A stretch of 64,000 nt of DNA from Kyrpidia spormannii (GCF_002804065.1 NZ_CP024955.1:1860001-1924000); one strand, 5' to 3'. Shown: positions 50,552 through 60,580, counted from the first letter of the stretch. The notes: generated by a model from the letters alone, not told the origin. Numbers and translations are program-made.

Positions 50552-51679
50552 TTATTCCTCGGCCGACCCGGCAAGAGCCAGGGCCAGGCGAACCCCGTCC
50601 GCCAAAGCACGCACCTTCACCGACTCCCGGAGGCTATGGGCATCTTCATATCCCACTCCCAGGGCGATCGTCGGCAAACCCCGGGCATTGAGGACATGGG
50701 CATCACTGCCTCCGTCGGCTTCCCCAAAACGGATGGGCACGCCGAGCTGCCGGGCCGCCTGGCAAAAGCGTAGGACCACGGGGTCCATGGGCTCCACGTT
50801 CATCGCCGGGAACAGGACCGCCGTCCGCACCTCGGCGTGCAGCCGATGACTCTCCGCCGATTGACGAACGCTCTGGCCAATGCGGTCCATTTTTTCCCAT
50901 ACACGTTGGGAATCGTACCCCACCACTTCGGCGGTAATGCTCATGGTCCCTTCGCCCCGGGCGAAACCCCCGATGGAGAGAATCCGAGCCTCAATCCCGT
51001 GCTCCCTCCGCTTCAACCCCATCCCGGCCAGGGCCGCCGCAGCCGCCCGACCGGGGCTCGACCCCAGCTCCCGCCGTCCCCACCGCCGGGATCTCACTTG
51101 CGGCAAAAAAGCCCCCCGCACCACCCCCTGGGCCGGCCCCCGCAGCACCGCCGATCCCACCGGGCCCGGCGCATCGAACACAAAACCGCATCTGGCCGTC
51201 AGGCGGTCGACGTCAAACACTTTGGCGCCCATCAGCCCCACTTCTTCTCCGACGGTGAACAGAATCTCCAAAGGAGCATGGGGAGCGCGCCGCTCCACAA
51301 GCAACCGAACGGTCTCCAGCAAGATCGCCACGCCGGCTTTATCGTCCGCCCCCAGGGGGCGCGACCCGTCTCCGACGATGCGGTCGCCATGAAGGTGTGG
51401 GCTCGCTTTGGCCCCTCCGCCCCGGGTATCCAGATGGGCGACAAACAGAAGCGGCGTGCGGCCCTCACTCCCGGGCAGCCGAACCAACAGATTGCCCGCC
51501 GTTCCGCCAATCAACCGCCCGGCCCGATCTTCTTCCACCGCCACCCCCAGCTGCCCGAGCCGCCGGCGCACATAATCGGCCATTCGCCGCTCACCCCGGG
51601 AAGGGCTGGGGATCTGAACCAAACGAAAAAACTCTTTGACTACCCGGTCCTCCAGCGCTGACTTTTCGCCGCCTTTCAT
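50552..51679 (-). CDS. M20-family peptidase (YqjE/PepT-like)
   Basis: 375 residues. Metal and catalytic residues are present: HLDT, GADDKAG, GEEVGLMGAK, FDAPG and EDAHSL. It resembles the tripeptidase-like YqjE that follows the carboxyltransferase gene in Bacillus. ATG 51677-51679 overlaps the carboxyltransferase stop (ATGA). Odd feature: the dimerisation domain around residues 190-225 (AFLPQVRSRRWGRRELGSS) lacks the usual GxxAHAGxxPE motif, and another reading frame there gives a different glycine-rich run, so two compensating frameshifts or simple divergence are possible. Activity is uncertain. Confidence 0.8.
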   Translation of the reverse strand: MKGGEKSALEDRVVKEFFRLVQIPSPSRGERRMADYVRRRLGQLGVAVEEDRAGRLIGGTAGNLLVRLPGSEGRTPLLFVAHLDTRGGGAKASPHLHGDRIVGDGSRPLGADDKAGVAILLETVRLLVERRAPHAPLEILFTVGEEVGLMGAKVFDVDRLTARCGFVFDAPGPVGSAVLRGPAQGVVRGAFLPQVRSRRWGRRELGSSPGRAAAAALAGMGLKRREHGIEARILSIGGFARGEGTMSITAEVVGYDSQRVWEKMDRIGQSVRQSAESHRLHAEVRTAVLFPAMNVEPMDPVVLRFCQAARQLGVPIRFGEADGGSDAHVLNARGLPTIALGVGYEDAHSLRESVKVRALADGVRLALALAGSAEE

Positions 51680-53217
51680 AACGGAATGTTGCCGTGTTTT
51701 TTCGCCGGCCTCGATTCTTGTTTCTCCTCCAGGATCTCCAGGGCTTCTTTTAGTTTACGCCGGGTCTCCCGGGGATCGATGACATCGTCCACCATGCCAT
51801 AGGAGGCGGCCACATAAGGATTCGAAAACCGCGCCCGATATTCGGCGATTTTTTCGGCTCGGGTGGCAGCGGGATCCGGACTTTCTTCAATCTCCCGGGC
51901 AAAAATGATATTCGCCGCACCTTCGGGGCCCATGACGGCGATTTCCGCGATGGGCCACGCATAAACCAGATCCGCCCCGATGGCCTTACTGTTCAGGGCC
52001 ACATAAGCCCCGCCGAAGGCCTTGCGGAGAATCACCGTGATCTTCGGTACCGTGGCCTCGGAGTAGGCGTACAAAATCTTCGCTCCGTGGCGAATGATTC
52101 CCCCGTGCTCCTGCTTGACGCCGGGGATAAAGCCGGTCACATCTTCAAAGGTGATCAAAGGTATGTTGAAACTATCGCAAAAACGGATGAACCGGGCGAT
52201 CTTGTCCGAGGAATCGATGTCCAGGCCCCCGGCCATGAATTTCGGATTGTTGGCGATGATCCCCACCGGGCGGCCGTCGATTCGGGCAAACCCCACCACG
52301 GCATTTTTGGCGAACTGAGGATGGACTTCCATAAAATCGCCGTCGTCCACCACCCGCTCGATGACCCGGCGGACATCGTAGACCTTCGTCCCGTCCACCG
52401 GCACCAAATCGATCAGCTCTTCCTCCCAGCCGTCGTCGTCCCGGGCGCTCGTCCGGGGCGGTTTTTCCCGACTATTGCTCGGCAAAAACGAAAGCAGCCG
52501 CCGAACTTGGCCCAGGACCTCTTCCTCCCCAGGCCCCGTAAAATGCGCTACACCGCTCAAACACCCGTGCACTTTGGCGCCGCCCAGATCGTTCGACGAA
52601 ATCGACTCCCCGGTCACCGCCTCGATCACCTTCGGGCCGGTGATAAACATTTGACTGGTTCCTTCGACCATGAAAATAAAATCGGTGATCGCCGGGGAAT
52701 AGACCGCCCCACCGGCACAGGGACCCATGATCACCGAAATCTGGGGTACCACGCCGGAATAGATCGAGTTCCGATAAAAAATCTGCCCATACCCGTCCAG
52801 GGAGACGACCCCTTCTTGAATCCGGGCACCTCCGGAGTCGTTCAACCCGATGATGGGGCAACCGTTTTTCGCCGCCAAATCCATGATCTTGGCGATCTTT
52901 TGCGCATGCATCTCCCCCAGGGCACCGCCGAACACCGTGAAATCCTGGGCAAACACGTAAACCGTCCGCCCGTCCACCTTTCCGTATCCCGTTACCACCC
53001 CTTCACCGGGCGCTTCCACTTTATCCAAGCCGAATAAGGTGCCCCGGTGTTCAATGAAGGGGTTCAATTCCCGAAAGGTGCCGGGATCCAGCAGGATCTC
53101 CAACCGTTCCCTGGCCGTCAGTTTGCCCCGGTCGTGCTGCTGGGCGATCCGGCGGTCGCCACCGCCGAGCTCCACCTTCCGCCGGCGCTCTTCCATCTCC
53201 ATGATTTTCTCGATCAA
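51676..53217 (-). CDS. Acyl-CoA carboxylase carboxyltransferase (propionyl-CoA type, MmdA/PccB)
   Basis: 513 residues with the two crotonase-like halves of biotin-dependent carboxyltransferases: GLNDSGGARIQEGVVSLDGY and MGPCAGGAVYSPA in the first, DVTGFIPGVKQEHGG and LRKAFGGAYVALNSK in the second. It transfers the carboxyl from biotin to propionyl-CoA, giving methylmalonyl-CoA, or acts as decarboxylase subunit alpha. TTG 53217 lies ten bases after AAGGAGG; ATG 53202 is an alternative. No biotin carboxylase or biotin-carrier gene is in the window. Gene order with an epimerase upstream and YqjE downstream is as in Bacillus yqjCDE. Confidence 0.88.
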   Translation of the reverse strand: MIEKIMEMEERRRKVELGGGDRRIAQQHDRGKLTARERLEILLDPGTFRELNPFIEHRGTLFGLDKVEAPGEGVVTGYGKVDGRTVYVFAQDFTVFGGALGEMHAQKIAKIMDLAAKNGCPIIGLNDSGGARIQEGVVSLDGYGQIFYRNSIYSGVVPQISVIMGPCAGGAVYSPAITDFIFMVEGTSQMFITGPKVIEAVTGESISSNDLGGAKVHGCLSGVAHFTGPGEEEVLGQVRRLLSFLPSNSREKPPRTSARDDDGWEEELIDLVPVDGTKVYDVRRVIERVVDDGDFMEVHPQFAKNAVVGFARIDGRPVGIIANNPKFMAGGLDIDSSDKIARFIRFCDSFNIPLITFEDVTGFIPGVKQEHGGIIRHGAKILYAYSEATVPKITVILRKAFGGAYVALNSKAIGADLVYAWPIAEIAVMGPEGAANIIFAREIEESPDPAATRAEKIAEYRARFSNPYVAASYGMVDDVIDPRETRRKLKEALEILEEKQESRPAKKHGNIPL

Positions 53218-53254
53218 CGGGATAAAGCCTCCTTACTTGCCTCGATCATCCTCT

Positions 53255-54088
53255 TTAGTCTTCCACCCGCTGGCAGAACTCCGTCAACACGCCCCCGGCG
53301 CTTTTCGGATGAACAAAGCCGATCAGCTTTCCATGTCCGCCCGGCCGGGGCTCTTCGTCGATCAGCCGCAGCCCGGCCTTTTTCGCCCGGCGCAGCCGGT
53401 CGGCCACATCTTTGACCCGGTAGGCCACGTGGTGAATGCCCGGGCCCCGCTTGTCGAGGAATTTGGCCACCGGACTATCGGGGCTCGTGGGCTCCAGCAA
53501 CTCGATGGTGCTTTCCCCCACGGCGAGAAAAGCCGTGGTCACCTGTTGATCTTCAATCACTTCCTGGTGGATCAGTTTCATCCCGAGCTGCTCGGTATAA
53601 AAGGGCAGGGCCTCCCTTAAAGAAGTCACCGCAATACCAATGTGATCAATCTGCTCCGGCGGTTCGGGAAGATCTTCCTCCCCCCCTTCCCGGGGCCGCA
53701 CATGAGTGCGAATGAATTCCGCCGTGTCCTGGATGGACGTCCCCGGGGTGAACACTTCGGCGATCCCCGCCGCCTTGAGGGCGGGAATGTCTTCCCGGGG
53801 AATCACCCCGCCGCCCACCACCAGGATGTCTTCAGCCCCTCGCTCCCGGAGCAAGCGCACCACCTCGGGAAACAACTCCATGTGCGCCCCGGAGAGGGAC
53901 GACAACCCGATGCAGTCCACGTCCTCCTGGAGTGCTGCCGCCACGATCTGTTCGGGAGTTTGTCGTAGTCCTGTGTAGATCACTTCCATTCCGGCATCCC
54001 GAAGCCCTTGGGCGATCACCAGCGCCCCTCGGTCATGGCCATCGAGACCCGGCTTGGCCACTAACACGCGAATGCGACGTTGTGCCAT
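53255..54088 (-). CDS. Fusion: cobalamin-binding mutase domain + methylmalonyl-CoA epimerase
   Basis: 277 residues. The N-terminal part (about 1-130) is a B12-binding Rossmann domain of acyl-CoA mutases with the DxHxxG motif (GLDGHDRGA, residues 16-21), [11 protein letters not shown] and [11 protein letters not shown]. After an acidic, proline-rich linker (about 131-143) a VOC-fold epimerase follows with [17 protein letters not shown] and GVLTEFCQ, which carry the metal-binding His/Glu residues. The first half would complete the separate catalytic chain encoded just upstream; the second inverts methylmalonyl-CoA. The fusion puts epimerisation and mutation in one complex. Confidence 0.9.
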   Translation of the reverse strand: MAQRRIRVLVAKPGLDGHDRGALVIAQGLRDAGMEVIYTGLRQTPEQIVAAALQEDVDCIGLSSLSGAHMELFPEVVRLLRERGAEDILVVGGGVIPREDIPALKAAGIAEVFTPGTSIQDTAEFIRTHVRPREGGEEDLPEPPEQIDHIGIAVTSLREALPFYTEQLGMKLIHQEVIEDQQVTTAFLAVGESTIELLEPTSPDSPVAKFLDKRGPGIHHVAYRVKDVADRLRRAKKAGLRLIDEEPRPGGHGKLIGFVHPKSAGGVLTEFCQRVED

Positions 54089-54178
54089 CCGGCACCTCTC
54101 CTTTCCTCCATCACTGCTTGCAAACTTCTCAGCTGGGCGGCCGGTCGCAACAACCGACTGGTCGTTTCAATCTCGTCT

Positions 54179-55843
54179 CTACCACTGGGCCGGGCGGTAC
54201 TCCCCGAATACGTCCCGGAGCACGCCACAAATTTCCCCGAGGGTGGCATACGCACGCACCGCATCCAAGATGGGGGGCATGAGGTTATCCGTCCCCATCG
54301 CCGCTTCTCGCAAGCGATTCAAGGCCTGCTCCACCGCGGACGCGTTGCGGCCCGACCGAAGTTTGGCCAGTTCTTCCCGCCGGCGCTCCCCGAGCTGTGG
54401 ATCTACCCGCAACAGCTCCGGTTCTGGCTCATCCTCAATCCGGAAGGCGTTCACCCCCACCACAATCTCGTCGCCATTCTCGATCGCCATCTGGGTCTCG
54501 TAGGCCGCATCCCGGATTTCCTGCTGCATATACCCCATCTCCACGGCTTGCACGGCCCCGCCCATCTCGTCGATCTTCTCGATATATTCCATGGCCCGGC
54601 GCTCGATCTCATCGGTGAGCTCTTCCACATAATACGAACCGGCCAAGGGATCCACCGTATCGGCGACACCACTCTCATAGGCGATGATCTGCTGGGTTCG
54701 CAGGGCAATCCTCGCCGATTCCTCGGTGGGCAGCGCCAAGGCTTCGTCCCGGCTGTTTGTGTGCAGGCTCTGGGTTCCGCCCAGTACTGCAGCCAGGGCC
54801 TGAAGCGTCACCCGAACGATGTTGTTGTCCGGCTGCTGGGCCGTGAGCGTCGAGCCCCCCGTCTGGGTATGGAACCGCAGTTGCCACGACTTCGGATCCT
54901 TGGCGCCAAAGCGCTCCCGCATGATTCGCGCCCACATCCGGCGGGCCGCTCGGAATTTGGCCACTTCTTCAAAAAAGTGATTATGCGCATTGAAAAAGAA
55001 CGACAACCTCGGCGCAAAATCATCCACGTCCAGCCCCCGGTCCACCGCCGCTTGCACATAGGCGATGCCGTTGGCCAGGGTGAAGGCCAACTCCTGAACC
55101 GCCGTGGCCCCGGCTTCCCGGATATGGTAGCCGCTGATGCTGATCGTATTCCAATGGGGTACCTTTTCACTACAATAGGCGAATACATCGGTGATGAGCC
55201 GCATGGAGGGCTTGGGCGGAAAAATGTACGTACCCCGGGCCACATATTCTTTCAAGATATCGTTCTGCACCGTCCCCCCGAGCTTTTCCGCGGGGACTCC
55301 CTGTTTCTCGCCTACGGCGATGTACATGGCTAGAAGCACCGACGCCGGCGCGTTGATGGTCATCGAGGTGGTCACTTTATCCAAAGGAATCCCATCGAAT
55401 AATTGCTCCATGTCCGCCAAGGACGATATGGCCACCCCCACTTTGCCCACTTCTCCCCGGGCCATGGGATGATCCGAGTCGTAGCCGATCTGGGTGGGAA
55501 GATCAAAAGCCGTGGACAGCCCCGTCTGTCCCTGTTCCAGCAGGTAACGAAACCGCCGGTTGGTTTCCTCCGCCGTTCCGAATCCTGCGTATTGTCGCAT
55601 TGTCCAGAAGCGGCCTCGGTACATAGTCCTCTGCACCCCGCGGGTATAGGGAAACTCCCCAGGGAAACCGACATTCTCTAAATAGCGGCGCAACTCTCTT
55701 TTCTCCCCGCCCTGGGGAACGTACAACCTGCGCACTGGAATGCCGGAAGATGTCGTAAAGGACGTTTTCCGTTCCGGGCGCTTTTTCAACGCGTGCTCCG
55801 TTTTCCTCTCCCATTCTTCATACCGTTCTTCAAAATCGGTCAT
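54179..55843 (-). CDS. Methylmalonyl-CoA mutase, catalytic (large) chain
   Basis: 554 residues: only the TIM-barrel substrate domain, without a B12 domain, which is supplied by the next gene. [20 protein letters not shown] and [26 protein letters not shown], and [20 protein letters not shown] are family motifs. The tyrosine in TMYRGR and arginine in PSMRLITD fit the methylmalonyl- rather than isobutyryl-CoA mutase pattern as I remember it. It converts methylmalonyl-CoA to succinyl-CoA. ATG lies in a purine-rich region (AAGAGGAGTG). It ends 90 bases before the fusion gene. Confidence 0.88.
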   Translation of the reverse strand: MTDFEERYEEWERKTEHALKKRPERKTSFTTSSGIPVRRLYVPQGGEKRELRRYLENVGFPGEFPYTRGVQRTMYRGRFWTMRQYAGFGTAEETNRRFRYLLEQGQTGLSTAFDLPTQIGYDSDHPMARGEVGKVGVAISSLADMEQLFDGIPLDKVTTSMTINAPASVLLAMYIAVGEKQGVPAEKLGGTVQNDILKEYVARGTYIFPPKPSMRLITDVFAYCSEKVPHWNTISISGYHIREAGATAVQELAFTLANGIAYVQAAVDRGLDVDDFAPRLSFFFNAHNHFFEEVAKFRAARRMWARIMRERFGAKDPKSWQLRFHTQTGGSTLTAQQPDNNIVRVTLQALAAVLGGTQSLHTNSRDEALALPTEESARIALRTQQIIAYESGVADTVDPLAGSYYVEELTDEIERRAMEYIEKIDEMGGAVQAVEMGYMQQEIRDAAYETQMAIENGDEIVVGVNAFRIEDEPEPELLRVDPQLGERRREELAKLRSGRNASAVEQALNRLREAAMGTDNLMPPILDAVRAYATLGEICGVLRDVFGEYRPAQW

Positions 55844-55918
55844 TCTTTTTCACTCCTCTTTCGCTGCCGACCGTAACGTCTTCGATTATAGCATTCGACC
55901 TTTAAATGCGCATCGAAG

Positions 55919-55946
55919 AAAGACAAAGCCCGCCGACTCGGCGGGC
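55919..55946 (-). terminator. Terminator after the 61-residue gene
   Basis: On the minus strand GCCCGCCGA and TCGGCGGGC form a perfect nine-pair stem (55928-55946) followed by TTTGTCTTTC. It separates the small gene from the mutase operon. Confidence 0.75.
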
Positions 55947-55953
55947 AAAAATA

Positions 55954-56139
55954 TCAGGTTTTATCGGCCATCGTGCGCTTGCGAGCCTTGTAGTCCCCCG
56001 GGTGATGGGCCCTCACCTGGGACCGCTGGGACTTGGCCTCCCTGGCCCGGGGCTTTCCCGGAGGCTTGTACAACTCGGTGGCAAACTCTTCGTGGGCAAA
56101 GTCCCGCTTGTTGCGAAAGATGTCCTTGTTATTGGGCAT
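55954..56139 (-). CDS. Small basic protein of unknown function
   Basis: 61 residues, MPNNKDIFRNKRDFAHEEFATE at the start and a lysine/arginine/histidine-rich C-terminus with no cysteine or hydrophobic helix. ATG 56137-56139 has a near-ideal GGAGGTG seven bases upstream; the longer frame upstream was discarded for that reason. A perfect terminator follows eight bases after the stop. I do not recognise the family. Composition (small, hydrophilic, basic, from a spore former) would suit a spore- or nucleic-acid-associated protein, but this is only a guess. Confidence 0.7.
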   Translation of the reverse strand: MPNNKDIFRNKRDFAHEEFATELYKPPGKPRAREAKSQRSQVRAHHPGDYKARKRTMADKT

Positions 56140-56249
56140 CAAGTGCACCTCCACGAAAGATGGCGGTACGGCCCTATTGTGTCCGGAGCACCGAGAAGCC
56201 ATCCCTCGGAGAAGCTATACTCGGAGTGCCTGAGACGCTCCCACATTCC

Positions 56250-57179
56250 CTAAACGCCCTCCGCCCCCGAGAGCCGGGCTTCGCGAACCGCTTCCACCTG
56301 CTCATGGGCATGGTACGAACTTCGCACCAAAGGCCCCGATTCTACATGGCGGAAGCCGCGCTTCAGTCCTTCCTCCTTGAGTTGCGCGAACTCGTCAGGT
56401 GTGTAATACCGATCCACAGCCAAATGTTTCCGGGTCGGTTGCAGGTATTGACCGATGGTGAGGATGTCACAATCCACCGCCCGAAGGTCGTCCATGGTGG
56501 CGAGGATCTCCTCCCAGGTCTCTCCAACCCCCACCATGATGCTCGATTTGGTGGGAATCCGCGGGGCGATCGCCTTGGAACGCCGCAACAGTTCCAGAGA
56601 TCGCTCGTATTTGGCCCGGGATCGCACCCGATCCGAGAGCCGCCGCACCGTCTCCACATTGTGATTGAGGATATCCGGCCCGGCTTCCAGCACTTTTCGC
56701 AAAGACATCTCTTGTCCCTGAAAATCCGGGATCAGCACTTCCACCGAACAACCCGGCGCCCGGCGGCGGATGGCCCTGATGGTGGAGGCGAAAATTTCCG
56801 CCCCCCCGTCCTCCAGGTCGTCCCGGGCCACCGATGTCACCACCACGTGGCGAAGGCCCATGGCCACCGTCGCCTCCGCCACCCGCTCCGGCTCTTGTAG
56901 ATCCAGTTCCGTCGGCCGGCCGCTGGTGACGGCGCAGAACCGACAGGCCCGGGTGCAAATCCGGCCCAGGATCATGAACGTCGCTGTACGGTGTGACCAA
57001 CACTCAAAAAGGTTCGGGCACCGGGCCTCTTCACAAACCGTGTGAAGGGTTTGCCCCCGCATGAGAGCCTTGAGTTCGCGATAATTCTCCCCGGTGCGCA
57101 ACTGGATTTTAAGCCAATCCGGGCGGCGGCCCTGCCCCGCCGGAGTCCCGGATATCACTCGCAACTCGTCCAAGCCCAT
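56250..57179 (-). CDS. lipA: Lipoyl synthase
   Basis: 309 residues, radical-SAM enzyme. C49, C54 and C60 ([12 protein letters not shown]) bind the auxiliary 4Fe-4S cluster that donates sulfur; C75, C79 and C82 (CTRACRFC) bind the SAM cluster, and VRSSY near the C-terminus is conserved. It inserts two sulfurs into octanoyl-lysine on E2 proteins. It starts 18 bases after the bkdB stop, so it is co-transcribed with the E2 that needs lipoylation. Confidence 0.95.
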   Translation of the reverse strand: MGLDELRVISGTPAGQGRRPDWLKIQLRTGENYRELKALMRGQTLHTVCEEARCPNLFECWSHRTATFMILGRICTRACRFCAVTSGRPTELDLQEPERVAEATVAMGLRHVVVTSVARDDLEDGGAEIFASTIRAIRRRAPGCSVEVLIPDFQGQEMSLRKVLEAGPDILNHNVETVRRLSDRVRSRAKYERSLELLRRSKAIAPRIPTKSSIMVGVGETWEEILATMDDLRAVDCDILTIGQYLQPTRKHLAVDRYYTPDEFAQLKEEGLKRGFRHVESGPLVRSSYHAHEQVEAVREARLSGAEGV

Positions 57180-57197
57180 CCCACCTCGCCCGTTCGA

Positions 57198-58481
57198 CTA
57201 GATCCCTCCATCCTCCCGATAGGCTTCCAGCCGCCTTTTGACGCTCTGCAGGAACCTGCCCGAGATCCAGCCATCCAACACCCGATGGTCCAAGGATAGA
57301 CACAGGTTGACCATCGAACGGATGGCGAGCATATCGCCGGGCATGACCACCGGGCGCTTGACAATGGCCTCCACGCTGAGGATCGCCGCCTGGCCGCCGT
57401 TTAGGATCGGCTTGGATAACACCGATCCAAATGCCCCGGTGTTATTGACGGTAAAGGTACCGCCCTCCATATCCTGGGTTTTCAGCCGCCCCTGCCGGGC
57501 TCGGGTGGCCAGATCATGCAAGGCGTGGGCCAAGCCCGTAATCGAGAGACGGTCGGCGTCCCGGATTACCGGCACAAACAGGGCGTCCTCGGTTGCCACC
57601 GCCACGGAAAGGTGGATCCGCTTCTTCATTATAATCCGATCGTCCGCCCAAGACGAATTCAGGATGGGAAATTCCCGCAAGGATTCCGCCACCGCTTTGA
57701 GAAAAAAGGGCATAAAAGTCAGAGGGATTCCTTCCCGCCGCCGAAAATCCTCTTTGATCCTATCCCGCAACCGCACCAGTCCCGTGACATCCGCTTCCAC
57801 CATCGTCCAGGCATGGGGCGCCGCATGAACGCTCTCCACCATATGCCGGGCAATGGCCCGGCGGATCGGCGAAGCTTCGATCACTTCCACGTCGTCCGGA
57901 GTTTGTTCCGCCAGGGCCGTCTCCCCGGTCAGAATCCCTTGGCTCGCCCCCGCGGGCCGGGGAGCGCTCTGCATTGTCGCCCCTTCCAGCCAGGCGAGCA
58001 CATCCCGCCGGGTCACTCTGCCCCCCGCCCCGGTTCCGGGGATCCCTTCCAGGCGGACATTGTATTCCCGGGCCAGTTTCCGCACCGCCGGGGAATACCG
58101 CCCCCGAAGCCCGCTCCCCGAAGCACCGGCCACACCGGATCGACCGTCCCGGCCGCGGGCGGACTCCGGCCCCGCCGCCTGCGGAACCTTCGCCGGCCCG
58201 GACCCGGCCCCAGCACCAGAACCGGAAGCCCGCGGCACCCCTGAGGTAAAAGTCTCCATCAACGCCACGGGAGTGCCCGCCGCCACCGTTTCTCCTTCCT
58301 GCACCAGGTGGCGCATGAGAATGCCGTCGGCCTCAGCGGGCAACTCCGCCGTCACTTTATCCGTGATAATCTCGGCGATGGGCTCATAGCGATGAACCGG
58401 TTCCCCAACCTGTTTCAACCACCGGGACAAAGTCCCCTCGGTGACACTTTCACCTAATTTTGGCATTTTGATTTCGATCAT
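57198..58481 (-). CDS. bkdB: Branched-chain alpha-keto acid dehydrogenase E2 (lipoamide acyltransferase)
   Basis: 427 residues: one lipoyl domain (1-75, lipoyl-lysine K42 in EIITDKVTAELPA), a Gly/Ala/Ser linker, a peripheral E1/E3-binding domain (128-165, YSPAVRKLAREYNV), a second flexible linker and the acyltransferase domain with LSLDHRVLDGW (catalytic His399 and Asp403). It transfers the branched acyl group to CoA. The single lipoyl domain and neighbours favour the branched-chain complex over pyruvate or 2-oxoglutarate complexes. Twelve bases separate it from bkdAB. Confidence 0.92.
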   Translation of the reverse strand: MIEIKMPKLGESVTEGTLSRWLKQVGEPVHRYEPIAEIITDKVTAELPAEADGILMRHLVQEGETVAAGTPVALMETFTSGVPRASGSGAGAGSGPAKVPQAAGPESARGRDGRSGVAGASGSGLRGRYSPAVRKLAREYNVRLEGIPGTGAGGRVTRRDVLAWLEGATMQSAPRPAGASQGILTGETALAEQTPDDVEVIEASPIRRAIARHMVESVHAAPHAWTMVEADVTGLVRLRDRIKEDFRRREGIPLTFMPFFLKAVAESLREFPILNSSWADDRIIMKKRIHLSVAVATEDALFVPVIRDADRLSITGLAHALHDLATRARQGRLKTQDMEGGTFTVNNTGAFGSVLSKPILNGGQAAILSVEAIVKRPVVMPGDMLAIRSMVNLCLSLDHRVLDGWISGRFLQSVKRRLEAYREDGGI

Positions 58482-58493
58482 CCCGGCCCCTCC

Positions 58494-59477
58494 TCAAAAC
58501 CGCGCCAGTTCCCGCATCGCCTCGGCAATCCGAGGCGCCGTCACCAGATACGATTTTTCCAATTCGCGATTGAAGGGCATCGCCGGGATCTCCGGCCCGG
58601 CAAGGCGCATCACCGGCGCATCCAGCGAAAAAAGGGCTTTCTCCGCGATGAGGGCGGATACCTCGGCTCCAACCCCGCCCACCTTGTTGTCCTCGTGGAT
58701 GATCATCACTTTTCCCGTCTTATCCGCCGCTTCGAGAATGGCGGCCTCATCCAGGGGGCGCAGGGTCCGAAGGTCGAGCACGTGAGCCGAGATCCCCTCT
58801 TTCTCCACCTCTGCCGCAGCTTCCAAGGCGGTGTGCAGAGTCATGCCATAGGAGATCACCGTGATGTCCGTCCCCTCCCGGGCCACCCGGGCTCGACCGA
58901 TGGGCACCACATAATCCTCCTCCGGCACCTCCCCCTTGATCGAGCGATAACATTTTTTGTGTTCAAAAAATAGCACCGGGTCATCGTCTCGAATCGCAGA
59001 TTTGAGCAGGCCCTTCACGTCATAGGGAGTCGCCGGCGCCACCACCTTCAGCCCCGGCACATGGTAAAACAGGGCTTCCACACTTTGGGAATGGTACAAC
59101 GCCCCGTGGACGCCCCCGCCGTAAGGCGCCCGGATCACCAGAGGACAATACCAGTCATTGTTGGAGCGATAGCGCATTTTCGCCGCTTCACTGATGATTT
59201 GATTCACCGCGGGAAGGATAAAATCGGCAAACTGGATCTCCGCCACCGGGCGCATTCCGTAAAGGGACGCCCCGATGGCCACGCCCACAATGGCCGACTC
59301 CGCCAAGGGCGCATCCAACACCCTCTCCGGGCCGAATTGTTCGATCAGTCCCACAGTGGCGCGAAATACGCCGCCCCGAACTCCTACATCCTCACCCAAC
59401 ACGAATACAGAAGAATCCCGTTCCATTTCTTCCCGAAGCGCGTCCCGTACCGCCTCAATGTACGTTTTTACCGCCAT
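58494..59477 (-). CDS. bkdAB: Branched-chain alpha-keto acid dehydrogenase E1 beta
   Basis: 327 residues from ATG 59477. VFVLGEDVGVRGGVFRAT, DAPLAESAIVGVAIGASLYG and EIQFADFILPAVNQI are the transketolase-like beta-chain elements, and RAPYGGGVHGALYHSQS contains the conserved histidine region. With BkdAA it decarboxylates the keto acids of Leu, Ile and Val using thiamine diphosphate. GTG 59486 three codons upstream is an alternative start. Gap to bkdAA is 51 bases. Confidence 0.92.
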   Translation of the reverse strand: MAVKTYIEAVRDALREEMERDSSVFVLGEDVGVRGGVFRATVGLIEQFGPERVLDAPLAESAIVGVAIGASLYGMRPVAEIQFADFILPAVNQIISEAAKMRYRSNNDWYCPLVIRAPYGGGVHGALYHSQSVEALFYHVPGLKVVAPATPYDVKGLLKSAIRDDDPVLFFEHKKCYRSIKGEVPEEDYVVPIGRARVAREGTDITVISYGMTLHTALEAAAEVEKEGISAHVLDLRTLRPLDEAAILEAADKTGKVMIIHEDNKVGGVGAEVSALIAEKALFSLDAPVMRLAGPEIPAMPFNRELEKSYLVTAPRIAEAMRELARF

Positions 59478-59528
59478 ACTTCCCACCCCCGGCCCGATTC
59501 TCCGCCCAGGCCCCTCTCGATCTCCTGG

Positions 59529-60533
59529 TCATGCTTCCCGATAGACAAATCGCAGGACGTCCGCGGGATCGGGATCCCTTGCTTGCTCCGCGTAGGCCGT
59601 GGCTTCGTCCACTTCCGCCCGCACCTCGTGATCCAGGGCGCGAAGCGTGTCCTCGTCCGCCACCCCTGACGCGATGAGATACTCCGCAAATTGCGGAAGG
59701 GGATCCCTGCGCCGGGCGTCTTCCAATTCTTCCTTGGTCCGATAGGTGCGATCGTCGTCATCGCTGGAATGGGGCGTCAGGCGAACCGTCATCGCTTCCA
59801 CCAGAGTCGGTCCATCCCCCCTCCGGGCCCGCTCCACCGCCGTTTTGACGGCATGGTAAACGCCGAGAACGTCGCTCCCGTCCACCACGACCCCGGGGAT
59901 TCCATACCCCGCCGCCCGGTCGGCCACACTGGGGGTGGCCAATTCCTTGGAAGTTGGCACCGAGATGGCGTAGCCGTTGTTCTGACAGAAAAATACGACC
60001 GGCAACCGATGCACCGCGGCGAAGTTCAATCCTTCATGAAAATCTCCCTGGTTGCTCGACCCTTCCCCAAAGGAGACGTAGGCCACCACATCGTCCCCTC
60101 GCATCCGGGCCGCCAGGGCGATGCCCGCCGCGTGGGGAATCTGGGTGGACACGGGGCTGGACCCCGAGACGATGCGGTGCTTCCGGCTTCCAAAATGGTT
60201 CGGCATCTGCCGTCCCCCGCTGTTCGGGTCCTCGGCCTTGGCATGGGCTGCCAAAAGCAAATCCCGGGGTGTCTGCCCGAAAGCCAACACCACGGCCACA
60301 TCCCGGTAATAGGGCAACACGTAATCTTTCTGCCGATCCAGGGCGAATGCCGCCCCGACCTGGGCTCCTTCGTGGCCTTGACACGAGATGACAAACGGGA
60401 TTTTTCCGGCGCGGTTGAGCACCCACATGCGTTCATCCACCCGGCGGGCCGTGAGCATCACGCGATACATGGCCAAAAGGTCTTCTCCGCTCAATCCCAG
60501 GGCTTCATGGCGGTTTCTCATCTCCACACTCAC
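59529..60533 (-). CDS. bkdAA: Branched-chain alpha-keto acid dehydrogenase E1 alpha
   Basis: 334 residues. The thiamine diphosphate motif is FGEGSSNQGDFHEGLN ending in FFCQNNGYAISVP (GxG...NN), and TPHSSDDDDRTYR is the phosphorylation-loop region. CQGHEGAQVGAAFALD is typical of branched-chain E1 alpha. It forms the E1 heterotetramer with BkdAB. It lies 47 bases after bcd in the sigma-54 operon. Confidence 0.92.
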   Translation of the reverse strand: MSVEMRNRHEALGLSGEDLLAMYRVMLTARRVDERMWVLNRAGKIPFVISCQGHEGAQVGAAFALDRQKDYVLPYYRDVAVVLAFGQTPRDLLLAAHAKAEDPNSGGRQMPNHFGSRKHRIVSGSSPVSTQIPHAAGIALAARMRGDDVVAYVSFGEGSSNQGDFHEGLNFAAVHRLPVVFFCQNNGYAISVPTSKELATPSVADRAAGYGIPGVVVDGSDVLGVYHAVKTAVERARRGDGPTLVEAMTVRLTPHSSDDDDRTYRTKEELEDARRRDPLPQFAEYLIASGVADEDTLRALDHEVRAEVDEATAYAEQARDPDPADVLRFVYREA

Positions 60534-60580
60534 CGGTGCCGCCTCCTCTTATTCAACCATTTGAGCTTCATTGCATCCGT

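Noticed and set aside
55844-55953. Cobalamin riboswitch before the B12-dependent mutase gene
   Set aside because: Only about 110 bases, including a terminator of the upstream gene, are available and no B12-box sequence was seen.
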